Source: Euglena gracilis (lineage: Eukaryota; Euglenida; Euglenophyceae; Euglenales). From it: a DNA stretch of 64,000 nucleotides. Below are positions 50,254-63,599 of the stretch, piece by piece; within the stretch, counting starts at the first letter, position 1; each line of letters opens with the position of its first letter. The translations under genes were made by a program, and so were the position numbers. Below the pieces are notes generated by a model. The model saw nothing but the letters and a program-made list of their open reading frames with translations. It had not been told where the DNA came from and did not search any database. The DNA lies in NCBI GenBank assembly GCA_039621445.1, contig CP154954.1, positions 620,001 to 684,000 of the forward strand. The letters run 5' to 3'.

Positions 50254-50325
50254 TGTCACAGATAGGATTCGAACCTACACAAAACAACTTAGAAGGTTGA
50301 TGCCCGTCCATTAGGCGACTGTGAC
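50254..50325 (-). tRNA. trnR-UCU: tRNA-Arg (UCU)
   Basis: Minus strand: acceptor gtcacag/ctgtgac, anticodon loop ctTCTaa in a caac/gttg stem, T-arm gtaggttcgaatcctat. It is the first of the minus-strand block. Confidence 0.9.
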
Positions 50326-50380
50326 TATATATATTTTAGTTTTTTAGATAAATTTATTACTAATAATAAATTTATACTTT

Positions 50381-50509
<129 letters not shown>

Positions 50510-50538
50510 TTAAAATTTTTAGGTGCTATTAGATAAAA

Positions 50539-50747
50539 TTATAAATTTCCTTTACGAATGAAAATTATTCCTATAATTAGTGGTCCAGTTAAAGTTATTA
50601 AAGTTAACGATCCTAATTGTATCAAAAGTTTTTTAGATTTATCATTAATCTTATATTAATAATATTATTTTAAATATTTATGTATTTTAAAGTATTGTCC
50701 TAAACTATTACAGTATTTTCTACGATATTTTTCTCATCTGAATTCAT
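50539..50747 (-). CDS. psb30: psb30 (ycf12), small PSII subunit, probably split by a short intron
   Basis: The 3' part (50539-50625) reads IQLGSLTLITLTGPLIIGI and ends FIRKGNL, the Psb30 helix and C-terminus. No in-frame ATG lies directly upstream. An ATG at 50747 (MN...) followed by TTCAG, an NUNNG 5' end, would give a group III-sized intron of about 110 nt. Exon 1 is therefore inferred and the C-terminal exon is seen. Confidence 0.75.
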
Positions 50748-50794
50748 GTTTTTATTTTTAATAATTTATATTTTTCACTTAATTTTCTTTTTAA

Positions 50795-51268
50795 TTATCT
50801 AAATTTTACTGAAGCCTGCCATACAAATGCTAGTAGAAAGAATAAAACAGGTATAATAGGAAGGATTACAAATAGGAACTTTTTCTTAATCAAGATAAAT
50901 TTTTATATTTGGAAATAAAATAAAAAAATTTTTTTACTTTAGATTGTATTAATTCGTTTATTTTAGAGTTTATTTTTTTAGACATTTATATTTTTACTGT
51001 AATATTTTTTATTTTATTCTCACTTTTATTTCATTTTTACTTTTATTTTTTATTTTTTTCTAATCTCAACATCAATTAGTGGGTCGAATGGAGCATATTG
51101 TTCTGGTAATAAGCCAAAAAAAGTGTTAGTGGTCGGATTTAATGTTTTTCCTGAATTTTAAAGCAAAATTATTATTATTTTATTTTTTAATTTTTTTGTT
51201 TTTAGAGTTCTTATGTTAGTTCTTTTTAATCGCAAGTTAAAAAAATTGTTTAAAGTTATAAAAGACAT
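50795..51268 (-). CDS. psbK: psbK, photosystem II subunit K (3 exons)
   Basis: Exon 3 (50795 to about 50866) reads [21 protein letters not shown], the conserved PsbK C-terminus. Exon 2 (about 51068-51151) reads [18 protein letters not shown], the processed N-terminal region. A likely exon 1 (51236-51268) gives [11 protein letters not shown] and is followed by TTGCG, starting an intron of about 84-90 nt (group III-like). The second intron starts near TTGAG and is about 200 nt. PsbK is a single-helix PSII subunit next to CP43. A 31-codon frame inside intron 2 (50983 downward) is not convincing as a gene. Confidence 0.82.
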
Positions 51269-51363
51269 TTTATTTTCCCATATTTATTTTTGAGTTTGTT
51301 GTTTTGACAAAATAATTATAATGAGTAAAATTAAGTTCCTATCATTATTATATTAATAATGAT

Positions 51364-51435
51364 GCCTTTTTAGCTCAGTGGTAGAGCATTGTATTTGTAA
51401 TGCGGTGGTCGTCGGTTCGAATCCGACAAAAGGCT
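51364..51435 (+). tRNA. trnT-UGU: tRNA-Thr (UGU)
   Basis: Acceptor gcctttt/aaaaggc, D-arm agctcagtggtagagc, anticodon loop ttTGTaa, T-arm gtcggttcgaatccgac. It is first of a closely packed trio. Confidence 0.9.
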
Positions 51436-51440
51436 TGTGT

Positions 51441-51512
51441 GCAGATGTAGCTCAGTGGTAGAGCGCAACCTTGCCAAGGTTGATGCCATGGGTTCGAGTC
51501 CCATTATCTGCT
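51441..51512 (+). tRNA. trnG-GCC: tRNA-Gly (GCC)
   Basis: Acceptor gcagatg/tatctgc, anticodon loop ttGCCaa in a caacc-type stem, T-arm tgggttcgagtccca. Only 5 nt separate it from trnT. Confidence 0.92.
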
Positions 51513-51524
51513 TATAGATTTTAG

Positions 51525-51598
51525 GGCGGAGTAGAGCAGTCAGGTAGCTCGCAGGGCTCATAATCCTGAAGTCAGAGGTTCAAATCCTTTCTCCGCTA
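51525..51598 (+). tRNA. trnfM-CAU: Initiator tRNA-fMet (CAU)
   Basis: The sequence ggcggagtagagcagtcagg resembles plastid initiator tRNA, with anticodon loop ctCATaa and T-arm agaggttcaaatccttt. A G-U pair closes the acceptor stem. Confidence 0.88.
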
Positions 51599-51773
51599 CA
51601 TCAATTTTTGCATATTTCAAATAAATAAATTTTATAAATTTCTTTATTTTTAATATAATACTTTCTTAGTATTTTATTAATTTACTGTTTGTTCATATTT
51701 AAAATTAAAATCATTGTGTAAAATATTTCATTTTGCAGATATATTTATAGATTCAAAGAGTTCTTAATAAAAA

Positions 51774-51859
51774 AGGAGAAGAAGGGATTTGAACCCTCGG
51801 TGTTTATTAGACACACTCGATTAGCAATCGAGCTCTTTCGACCACTCAGACACTTCTCC
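51774..51859 (-). tRNA. trnS-GCU: tRNA-Ser (GCU)
   Basis: Minus strand: acceptor ggagaag/cttctcc, anticodon loop ttGCTaa in a cga/tcg stem, long class II variable arm, T-arm agggttcaaatccct. It faces the plus-strand tRNA trio. Confidence 0.92.
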
Positions 51860-51873
51860 AATATTTTATTTTC

Positions 51874-51945
51874 CTGAGGCGGGAGGATTCGAACCTCCGA
51901 ATGACAGGGCCAAAACCCGTTGCCTTACCACTTGGCTACGCCTCA
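51874..51945 (-). tRNA. trnQ-UUG: tRNA-Gln (UUG)
   Basis: Minus strand: acceptor tgaggcg/cgcctca, D-arm agccaagtggtaaggc, anticodon loop ttTTGgc, T-arm ggaggttcgaatcctcc. It is 15 nt from trnS. Confidence 0.92.
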
Positions 51946-52008
51946 AACTTTGTATTTATGTATAAAGAATTTTAGTTGAAAACTATCGAATTTTTAGTTT
52001 TCAACTTT

Positions 52009-52927
52009 TTAATACCCTTTTATTGGCACATTTAAAAATGATGCTATTTCACTTGCTTGTTTTTCTAAATCACTTATTTTTATTGGATTTGATAATTGTA
52101 TTATTGGAAGATCATTTTTATCTTTAATACGCAAAAAAACATTTTGTTTTACATTAAAGTACTCATTTTTTATTTCAATTCTAATTCCTTCATTAAAATA
52201 ATTTTTTAAACTTTTTTTTGAACTGTATGTGCTTTTTGCAGACAGCTCGTTTTTTTGACTCTTTTTAAATTTTCTTTTCGAATTTTTAAGTTTAATGATT
52301 ATGCAATAATATTTTTATTTTTTTTTAAATTTTATATTTTAATGATTTATTTTTTATTCTATTTTTGACATATTAAAATGTTTGTAATACTTTTGATTCT
52401 TGGTTTATATTTATAATTATATTTTTTTAGTTAATTACTTATATATTTTATTGAGACGTATATTAATTGCAGTTATCTCATTCTTTTACTATGTCTTTAA
52501 GTGAATACGTTATATTTATATCAGAATTTTTTCCTTGTTTACCCTTTCGGTAAATTGTCATTAAATTTAACTCTTTGTTGAATTCGTTATAACCTTCGCC
52601 AACTCCGTTTAAAATTATACTTATTTGATTTATACTAAATAAAATTCCGCAAGTACCATAAAAACACATTGTTATTCCTTGAGGAAAAAATATTATTTCG
52701 CTTGCGTCTAAAAAATATATTAGATTATTTCCTATATAACTTGATATTCCTACTATTAAAAATCCGATTCCTCCTAATAACATTACAATATTATAAAACC
52801 ATTTTATTATTTTATTATTTTCTTTTATTTCTTGACGCAATATTTTTGGGAGGTTTATTTGTTTTTGTTTTGCTTTTATATTTTCATTTTTTGAAAGTGT
52901 CATATTATTTATATCTCTTAGATTCAT
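52009..52927 (-). CDS. ycf4: ycf4, photosystem I assembly protein (2 exons)
   Basis: Exon 1 is 52490-52927 and exon 2 is 52009 to about 52190. Exon 1 holds two membrane helices with Ycf4 signatures: LLGGIGFLIVGISSYIG, IFFPQGITMCFYGTCGI, GEGYNEFNKE. Exon 2 carries the soluble C-terminus RIEIKNEYF ... ISDLEKQASEIASFLNVPI. Ycf4 is a thylakoid scaffold for PSI assembly. The intron (about 300 nt) ends with a domain V-like hairpin at 52217-52250. ATG at 52927 or 52903 could start the protein. It begins 8 nt after the tufA stop, so the two are probably co-transcribed. Confidence 0.9.
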
Positions 52928-52934
52928 AAATTAA

Positions 52935-54377
52935 TTATTGTATTATTGATAAAACAACGCCGGCACCCACAGTTCTACCACCTTCTCTAATTGCAAATCT
53001 CATACCTTTTTTCCAATATGTTTTATTTGATATAATTTAAACGAAAGTTTTTATTTTATTTTATTTTATTTTATTTTATTTTATTTTATTTTATTTTATT
53101 TTATTTTATTAAACGACACTTCTATTGCAATGGGTTGTATTAATTCTACTTTCATTTTTATTCTATCCCCAGGCATTACCATTTGCGCAGGATTATCATT
53201 GTCTGATCTAAATGATTCGATTTTTCCAGTTACATCTGTTGTACGTACATAAAACTGTGGTCTATATCCTTCAAAAAAAGGTGTATGTCTTCCCCCCTCT
53301 TCTTTAGTAAGAATGTATACTTGGGAATCAAATTTTGTATGTGGATTTATTGTTCTTGGTTTTGCTAATACCATTCCTCGTTCAACATCATTTTTTTGTA
53401 TACCTCTTAATAAAACTCCAACGTTGTCTCCTGCAAGAGCTTCATCTAAACTTTTTTGAAACATTTCTAGTCCTGTTATTGTTGTGGAACGTGTGTCTTT
53501 TAATCCTACAAGTTCTACTGTCTCACCTACTTTTATTGTTCCACGTTCCACACGTCCTGTTGCTACAGTTCCTCTTCCTGTAATTGATAAAACGTCTTCA
53601 ATAGCCATAAGGAAATCTTTTTCTGTATCTCTTGTAGGTGTAGGTATATAAGAATCTACTTGATCCATTAAGTTTAATATTTTATCCACCCACTTGTTTT
53701 CTCCTTTAGTAATTTTAGGATTTTTTGTTAATGCTTCAACAGATAATAGGGCTGATCCAGGTATAACAGGAATATCGTCTCCTGGAAACTCGTAATTACT
53801 TAGAGTTTCTCGAATTTCTAATTCAACTAATTCTAATAGTTCACTATCGTTTTTGATGGAATATTTTCTTCATTTAATTTTAAAATTAATTTTATTTTTT
53901 ATATGTTTTTTAAGTTTCTCTTTTAGTGAAGGTTTTTAATTTTTAAGCTTATTCTACTTGGTCTTCTTTATTTAAAAAAACAACGATGTTAGGTACTCCT
54001 ACTTGTTTTGCTAAAAGAATATGTTCTTTAGTTTGTGGCATTGGTCCATCCGCCGCCGAAACGACTAGTATCGCTCCATCCATTTGAGCAGCTCCTGTTA
54101 TCATATTTTTTACATAATCCGCATGCCCTGGGCAATCTACATGTGCATAATGTCGATTTTTTGTTTCATATTCTACATGTGCTGTATTTATAGTTATTCC
54201 TCGGGCTTTTTCTTCTGGAGCTGAATCAATATCTTCATATCTTTTGGCTTTTGAATTTCCTGTTGCAGCTAGAGCCATAGTTATTGCCGCTGTTAAAGTA
54301 GTTTTTCCATGGTCAACATGTCCAATTGTGCCTATGTTAATATGTGGCTTAGTTCTTTCAAATTTCTGACGAGCCAT
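52935..54377 (-). CDS. tufA: tufA, elongation factor Tu (3 exons)
   Basis: Exon 1 is about 53953-54377, exon 2 is 53120 to about 53848, exon 3 is 52935 to about 53009; together about 409 residues, the normal EF-Tu length. GTP-binding elements are [26 protein letters not shown] and NKED. Exon 2 has [14 protein letters not shown] (domain 2), and exon 3 ends [20 protein letters not shown]-Tu delivers aminoacyl-tRNA to plastid ribosomes. Both introns are about 100-110 nt, group III size: the first starts ATAAG, the second GTGTC and consists largely of a TTTTA repeat. It lies in the order rps12-rps7-tufA-ycf4. Confidence 0.95.
53047..53110. repeat. TTTTA pentanucleotide microsatellite in tufA intron 2
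   Basis: About 12-13 uninterrupted copies fill over half of the 110-nt intron between EF-Tu codons for PIAIE and KGMRF. Such a run is prone to slippage. Confidence 0.9.
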
Positions 54378-54547
54378 TTTTATTTTTTGTTTTCTTTTAT
54401 GAAACTTTTTTTTTGAAAAAATTTTATTATCTTAAAATTAATAAAATTTTTATTTTATTTAAAATATTTAATTAACTCATTTTATTAGAAAGATTTTGGT
54501 CAAATTTTATTTTTTATTTTTTTTAACGCTTAAAAAATTTATATATA

Positions 54548-55018
54548 TTAAAATTTCATATTTGAGAATGCTTTATTTGCTTCAGCTGTTTTATGTATCT
54601 CCTCTTTTTTTTTTACAGCTTCACCTGTGTTATTCGATGCATCAATTATTTCATTTTTTAGTTTTGTGGATATTCCTCTTCCTTTTCTTTCTCTAGCTTT
54701 TTCTATTATGAATTTTAATGCTAAGCTAGTTCCACGATCTTCTTTTACTTCTACAGGAACTTGATATATTGTTCTTCCGATACGACGCTTTCTTGTTTCC
54801 ATTTGTGGAGATGCGTTTTTTATCGCTTTTCTTAGAATGTCTAAGGGGTCTTTTTTATAAATTTCCTGTATATTTTTCATTGTTTCATAAAAAATATACT
54901 GAGCTAGAGTTTTTTTTCCATTCAATAATATTTTATTAATTACTTTACTTGCTAAAGTACTGTTATAGATAGGATCTTGTGATATTATTCTTTTTTTTGC
55001 TCTTCTTCTTCGAGACAT
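54548..55018 (-). CDS. rps7: rps7, 30S ribosomal protein S7
   Basis: 156 residues, the usual S7 length. The N-terminal MSRRRRAKKRIISQDPIYNS and central ASPQMETRKRRIGRTIYQVP are typical, as is the arginine/lysine-rich C-terminal half with KARERKGRG. S7 nucleates assembly of the 30S head. No intron. It lies 77 nt after rps12 and 170 nt before tufA, as in the bacterial str operon. Confidence 0.95.
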   Translation of the reverse strand: MSRRRRAKKRIISQDPIYNSTLASKVINKILLNGKKTLAQYIFYETMKNIQEIYKKDPLDILRKAIKNASPQMETRKRRIGRTIYQVPVEVKEDRGTSLALKFIIEKARERKGRGISTKLKNEIIDASNNTGEAVKKKEEIHKTAEANKAFSNMKF

Positions 55019-55095
55019 ATATATAAGTTAAATTTCTATTTTTCTAAATTTCTTTTTCAACTTTAGTGTTTTATTTTAGTTAATTTGGGTTGGTT

Positions 55096-55473
55096 TTATT
55101 TGGGTTTTGGTTTTTTTACACCGTATTTAGATCTTGCATTTTTGCGATTTTTTACACTTGCTGCGTCTAAACATCCACGTATTACGTGGTACTTTACTCC
55201 TGGTAAATCTTTAACTCTTCCACCTCTGATAAGGACTACTGAATGTTCTTGTAAATTATGCCCTATTCCTGGTATATAAGCTGTAACTTCTAACCCTGAA
55301 GAAAGTCTTACCCTTGTTACTTTGCGCAAGGCGGAATTTGGTTTTTTTGGTGTTGTTGTGTAAACCCGCATGCATATTGCGCGTTTTTGCGGGCATCCTT
55401 TTAATGCTGGTGATTTAGTTTTTCGTTTTATTTTTTTTCTCGGTGAGCGTGTTAATTGTTCTATTGTAGGCAT
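55096..55473 (-). CDS. rps12: rps12, 30S ribosomal protein S12
   Basis: 125 residues, continuous on one strand (not trans-spliced as in land plants). Motifs are [29 protein letters not shown] (decoding-site loop), [20 protein letters not shown] and [14 protein letters not shown]12 lines the decoding centre. It is the first gene of the rps12-rps7-tufA-ycf4 series. Confidence 0.97.
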   Translation of the reverse strand: MPTIEQLTRSPRKKIKRKTKSPALKGCPQKRAICMRVYTTTPKKPNSALRKVTRVRLSSGLEVTAYIPGIGHNLQEHSVVLIRGGRVKDLPGVKYHVIRGCLDAASVKNRKNARSKYGVKKPKPK

Positions 55474-56249
55474 TTTAGTTTTTTATTCTATTTTAGGGTA
55501 ATATTTATTTTGCTTTAAAATATTTTTATCTATTTTTTCTTGCGTTTTTTTTTTTAATCATCTTTTTGTTATGTGCGTAGGTTTTCTTTCGAAATAACAA
55601 TTTATAAATTTACTTTTTTATATTTATATTTATATTCTAAAAAGAATTCTTTTTTTCATCATAAATTTTTACTATTACATAGGTTATGTTTGATTTAGTT
55701 ATTAGTTTTAATTTCTTTATTTTTTCAAATTTCCCAATGCATTAAAATGTTTTACTAATACGTATTTATTATTTTTATTTTTATAGTTTTGTATGATACA
55801 TTATTATACATATTTTATCTATGCACGTATATTTTTTCCTACTCGTTTTTTGTATGATAAATAGAATATTAAAATATATTCTTTATTTTTACGTTTTAAT
55901 CGTAAGTAATTTTCTTCGCTATTTAAAATTTTTGATATATTATTTCTTTTTTTTTCCCAATATTAATTCTAAAAAATCAGGATATGAAAAAGCCTAATAT
56001 GAATTTCTTTTTTATAATTTTTAATAATTTACTTTTTTTTGTCTTCTTTTATTGCAGTAATTTTGAAATTTCTTAGGTTAGCTATTTCTTGGTCATAATC
56101 TTATTTCAATATTTTTAATGCAGATTTTCCTTTTACTTGTTTTAAAAACCAACAAAATAATTTTTTATCATATTATTTCCGGAAGTAGTTTTTTTTATTA
56201 CCATATTACCCATTCGTTCGATAGTAAGAATTTTTCCTTTTTTTGGATT
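55474..56249 (-). other. Spacer between rpl20 and rps12 with a decayed frame
   Basis: No intact gene. Minus-strand reading just downstream of rpl20 shows a short frame with GKILTIERMGNMVIKK (about 56245-56150). A second stretch follows, QVKGKSALKILK then a stop then DYDQEIANLRNFKITAIK (about 56130-56045). These look protein-like but I cannot name a family. The remainder to 55474 is plain AT-rich sequence. Confidence 0.4.
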
Positions 56250-56625
56250 TCATAAGTTAATTCCTGTTGATTTCATAATAGGTTTTGATAAATGACTGAA
56301 TGATTTAGAATCTCTAACGTTTATTTCAGAAAGTAGTTTTTTGTTTACATAGGTTTTCGTTTTTCTAAGAAAAGATACGAAAATATTATATTTTTCATTT
56401 ATGGTTAGATAGTATTTTAGTCCACCATTTATTCTTGTTATCCACAATGTTTTATTTAGATTTTTTTTTTTTTTTTCGGTCATAAAAAGCATAGTGTCTA
56501 GCTTTCATTAACTGTTGATTTCCTGTTCGAAAAAGTTTCGAATGTCCTCCAACCCATCCTTTCATTTTTGATATTTTTCTTTTTCGCTTTTTTTTACTTA
56601 TACCATTATTTTTGATTCGTGTCAT
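56250..56625 (-). CDS. rpl20: rpl20, 50S ribosomal protein L20 (frame broken in an A16 run)
   Basis: Start ATG at 56625 gives MTRIKNNGISKKK, then GWVGGHSKLFRTGNQQLMKA and ARHYAFYDRKKK. After the homopolymer the frame continues NLNKTLWITRING, the conserved L20 RxLWItRINa segment, to the stop at 56250. The run is 16 bases (56461-56476); 15 would keep one frame of about 124 codons. L20 is an early 50S assembly protein. Either a sequencing error or a slippery site is possible. Confidence 0.85.
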
Positions 56626-56894
56626 ATGTATTTTGTTGATTAAAGTATTCCTAGAAATTAAATTTTAAACATAATTCCTTTTGAATTTTTTACCTCTTTT
56701 ATTGTATGTTTTACTTTAGATTATTTTATTTTTGTACTTTTTTTTGCACTAACAAAATTTTTTTCAGAATAATAATAATGATGGTTAGCTTTCTACAAAC
56801 TTGCGTAATGTTTTTTTTAATAAAAATTCACATTTTTATTATAATGAAGTCTGTTTTTTTGTCACTATTTATATATTATGTTATTATTATTCTT

Positions 56895-57056
56895 ATGTTG
56901 ATATTAAAAGTATTTGTATACGCTTTGATTTTAATTTTTGTTTCATTATTTGTTTTTGGACTTTTGTCTAACGATCCTGGTCGTAACCCATATGATGATA
57001 CAGGCGAGTTAATGAGGGAAGTCTTTTATAAAGATCCTTATAAAGGACCTTTATAA
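56895..57056 (+). CDS. psbI: psbI, photosystem II subunit I, with an extended C-terminus
   Basis: [20 protein letters not shown] then [12 protein letters not shown] is a complete PsbI. The frame continues for about 21 more residues ([21 protein letters not shown]) to a stop. The usual protein is 36-38 residues, so this one, 53 residues, is extended. PsbI is a one-helix PSII core subunit. ATG at 56895 is chosen from the conserved start; the longer open frame upstream (56706) has no homology. It is divergent from rpl20. Confidence 0.88.
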   Translation: MLILKVFVYALILIFVSLFVFGLLSNDPGRNPYDDTGELMREVFYKDPYKGPL

Positions 57057-57130
57057 TTTAATATTTAATTTTTATTATTATAAATAATAATCTTGTTGTA
57101 TGATTATTTGATAATCATATAATATTTTTA

Positions 57131-57203
57131 GGGATTGTAGTTTAATGGTTAGAGCACCGCCCTGTCACGGCGGAAGTTGCGGGTTCGAGTCCCGTCAGTC
57201 CCG
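57131..57203 (+). tRNA. trnD-GUC: tRNA-Asp (GUC)
   Basis: Acceptor gggattg/cagtccc, anticodon loop ctGTCac in a gccc/gggc-type stem (caccgccct / cggcgg), T-arm gcgggttcgagtcccgt. Confidence 0.93.
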
Positions 57204-57272
57204 TTCCCTTTTTTATAAGTTTTTTAAATATTTAGTTTTTTGGATGATAAAATAAAATTTTTATAGTTATCC

Positions 57273-57758
57273 ATGGTTGAAACTCTTGTGTGGTTCTATT
57301 TATCGCAAAGTTTTATTTGCTTATTGTTTTATTTAAAGAGTATTTATATTTTTTAAGTATTATTATTAAAAATAATGTTTAGCTTTAACTATAATTAAAA
57401 CTTTGAAAATTATTATGTTCATTTTTTGTATTGTGCGTTAATGTTTTTGCGAAAACGTTCACAGATTTTTATTATTTATTCTTTAAAATACATTTTTATA
57501 TTAATAATTTTAATATTTAATGAAAAATTTTTTATGACTTAAAAAGTTTATATTTGAAATAGTTTTTAAGCTGGGTGTTTGTTTATTTTGGCCTCCCTAG
57601 TTTTTAGAGAGATAAAAATTATTTTTTCATTTGACTTGGATATAATGTATCTACTTTAATTGTCAGGTATTATTTTAGGATTAATTCCAATAACTATTTG
57701 TGGTTTGTTTTTTACGGCGTATTTACAATATATGCGAAGTGGTAATTCTTTTTATTAA
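57273..57758 (+). CDS. petG: petG, cytochrome b6f subunit V (2 exons)
   Basis: Exon 1 is only 15 nt (57273-57287, MVETL) and is followed by GTGTG. Exon 2 (57660-57758) reads [20 protein letters not shown] then [12 protein letters not shown]. The total is 37 residues, exactly the usual PetG length, which supports the micro-exon. PetG is a single-helix subunit needed for b6f stability. The 372-nt intron carries no ORF. It is flanked by trnD and trnK. Confidence 0.87.
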
Positions 57759-57805
57759 ATAAAACTTAAGTTCTAATTACATTTATAATTTATTTAACTT
57801 TAAGT

Positions 57806-57878
57806 GAGTTGGTAGCTCAGTTGGTAGAGCACTCGGCTTTTAACCGATCGGTCCTGGGTTCGAATCCCAGCCAACTCA
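57806..57878 (+). tRNA. trnK-UUU: tRNA-Lys (UUU)
   Basis: Acceptor gagttgg/ccaactc, D-arm agctcagttggtagagc, anticodon loop ctTTTaa, T-arm ctgggttcgaatcccag. There is no matK-bearing intron, unlike land-plant trnK. Confidence 0.94.
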
Positions 57879-57895
57879 TTTTTAATTTTGTGTAG

Positions 57896-61575
<3,680 letters not shown>

Positions 61576-61586
61576 TTATATCTTAA

Positions 61587-63115
<1,529 letters not shown>

Positions 63116-63129
63116 AATTAGAATTTTGA

Positions 63130-63355
63130 AAAAACTTTTAAGGAAACTATTCGTTTTGGAGCTACTCACATAGATCTAATAAATTATGAGGCATTAGCAA
63201 ACGTTTCCATCTGTTATTCCTCACCAAGCGCAGATTCTTACATATTACTCACCCGTCCGCCACTAAATTACTATTGCTAGTAATTTCGTTCAACTTGCAT
63301 GTGTTAAGCATACCGCCAGCGTTCACCCTGAGCAAGGATCAAACTCGTCATTTCC
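63130..63355 (-). rRNA. rrn16: 16S rRNA, truncated 5' fragment
   Basis: Minus strand: GACGAGTTTGATCCTTGCTC, AACGCTGGCGGTATGCTTAA, CACATGCAAGTTGAACG, GTGGCGGACGGGTGAGTAAT and then GGAAACG-TTGCTAATGCC. Together these are the first 200 or so bases of a small-subunit rRNA. The rest (GCTTGCGTCTGATTAGCT-type sequence onward) is missing. It is truncated where psaB intron sequence begins. It may be an extra partial rRNA copy, as E. gracilis plastids carry supernumerary 16S sequences, or an assembly junction. Confidence 0.9.
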
Positions 63356-63389
63356 AAAACATCAAAGTTGGTCAAATCCTCTCACCCTC

Positions 63390-63434
63390 TTGGTGACCAA
63401 GCAAGGGGCACATTTACTATAATGTGCCCACTAA
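63390..63434 (-). promoter_or_regulatory. 16S leader hairpins
   Basis: Two strong inverted repeats lie upstream of 16S: CTTGGTGACCAAG-type, included in CCTTG...CAAGG (63388-63405), and GGGCACATT-loop-AATGTGCCC (63406-63429), a perfect 9-bp stem. The element recurs on both sides of the palindrome core. It probably functions in rRNA precursor transcription or processing. Confidence 0.6.
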
Positions 63435-63490
63435 AAGCGCGCTTTGTAGGATTCGAACCTACTACATCAGGTTTTGGAGACCTACGCCTT
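63435..63490 (-). pseudogene. trnW 3'-half relic in 16S leader
   Basis: Anticodon loop ctCCAaa, T-arm and acceptor 3' strand of tRNA-Trp without a 5' half, about 80 nt upstream of the 16S 5' end. It is nearly identical to the relics at 20039 and 20654, then diverges right after gcctta. Confidence 0.78.
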
Positions 63491-63516
63491 AGGATTTTAA
63501 AGAAAAGAAATATTTG

Positions 63517-63567
63517 GCTAATACAAGGATTCAATCCACGACCCTACCCTTATCAAAGGTATTCTAT
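63517..63567 (-). pseudogene. trnI-like relic in 16S leader
   Basis: Minus strand: cctttGATaaggg anticodon arm (GAU, Ile), then gggtcgtggattgaatcctt, a decayed T-arm. Upstream D-arm and acceptor are not recognisable. Its position just upstream of the trnW relic matches the Euglena 16S leader arrangement as I recall it. Confidence 0.6.
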
Positions 63568-63599
63568 AATAATAAAAGATAATAGTGATCTTTGAAAAA

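Noticed and set aside
51370-51561. 63-codon minus frame across trnT, trnG and trnfM
   Set aside because: Antisense translation of three tRNA genes.
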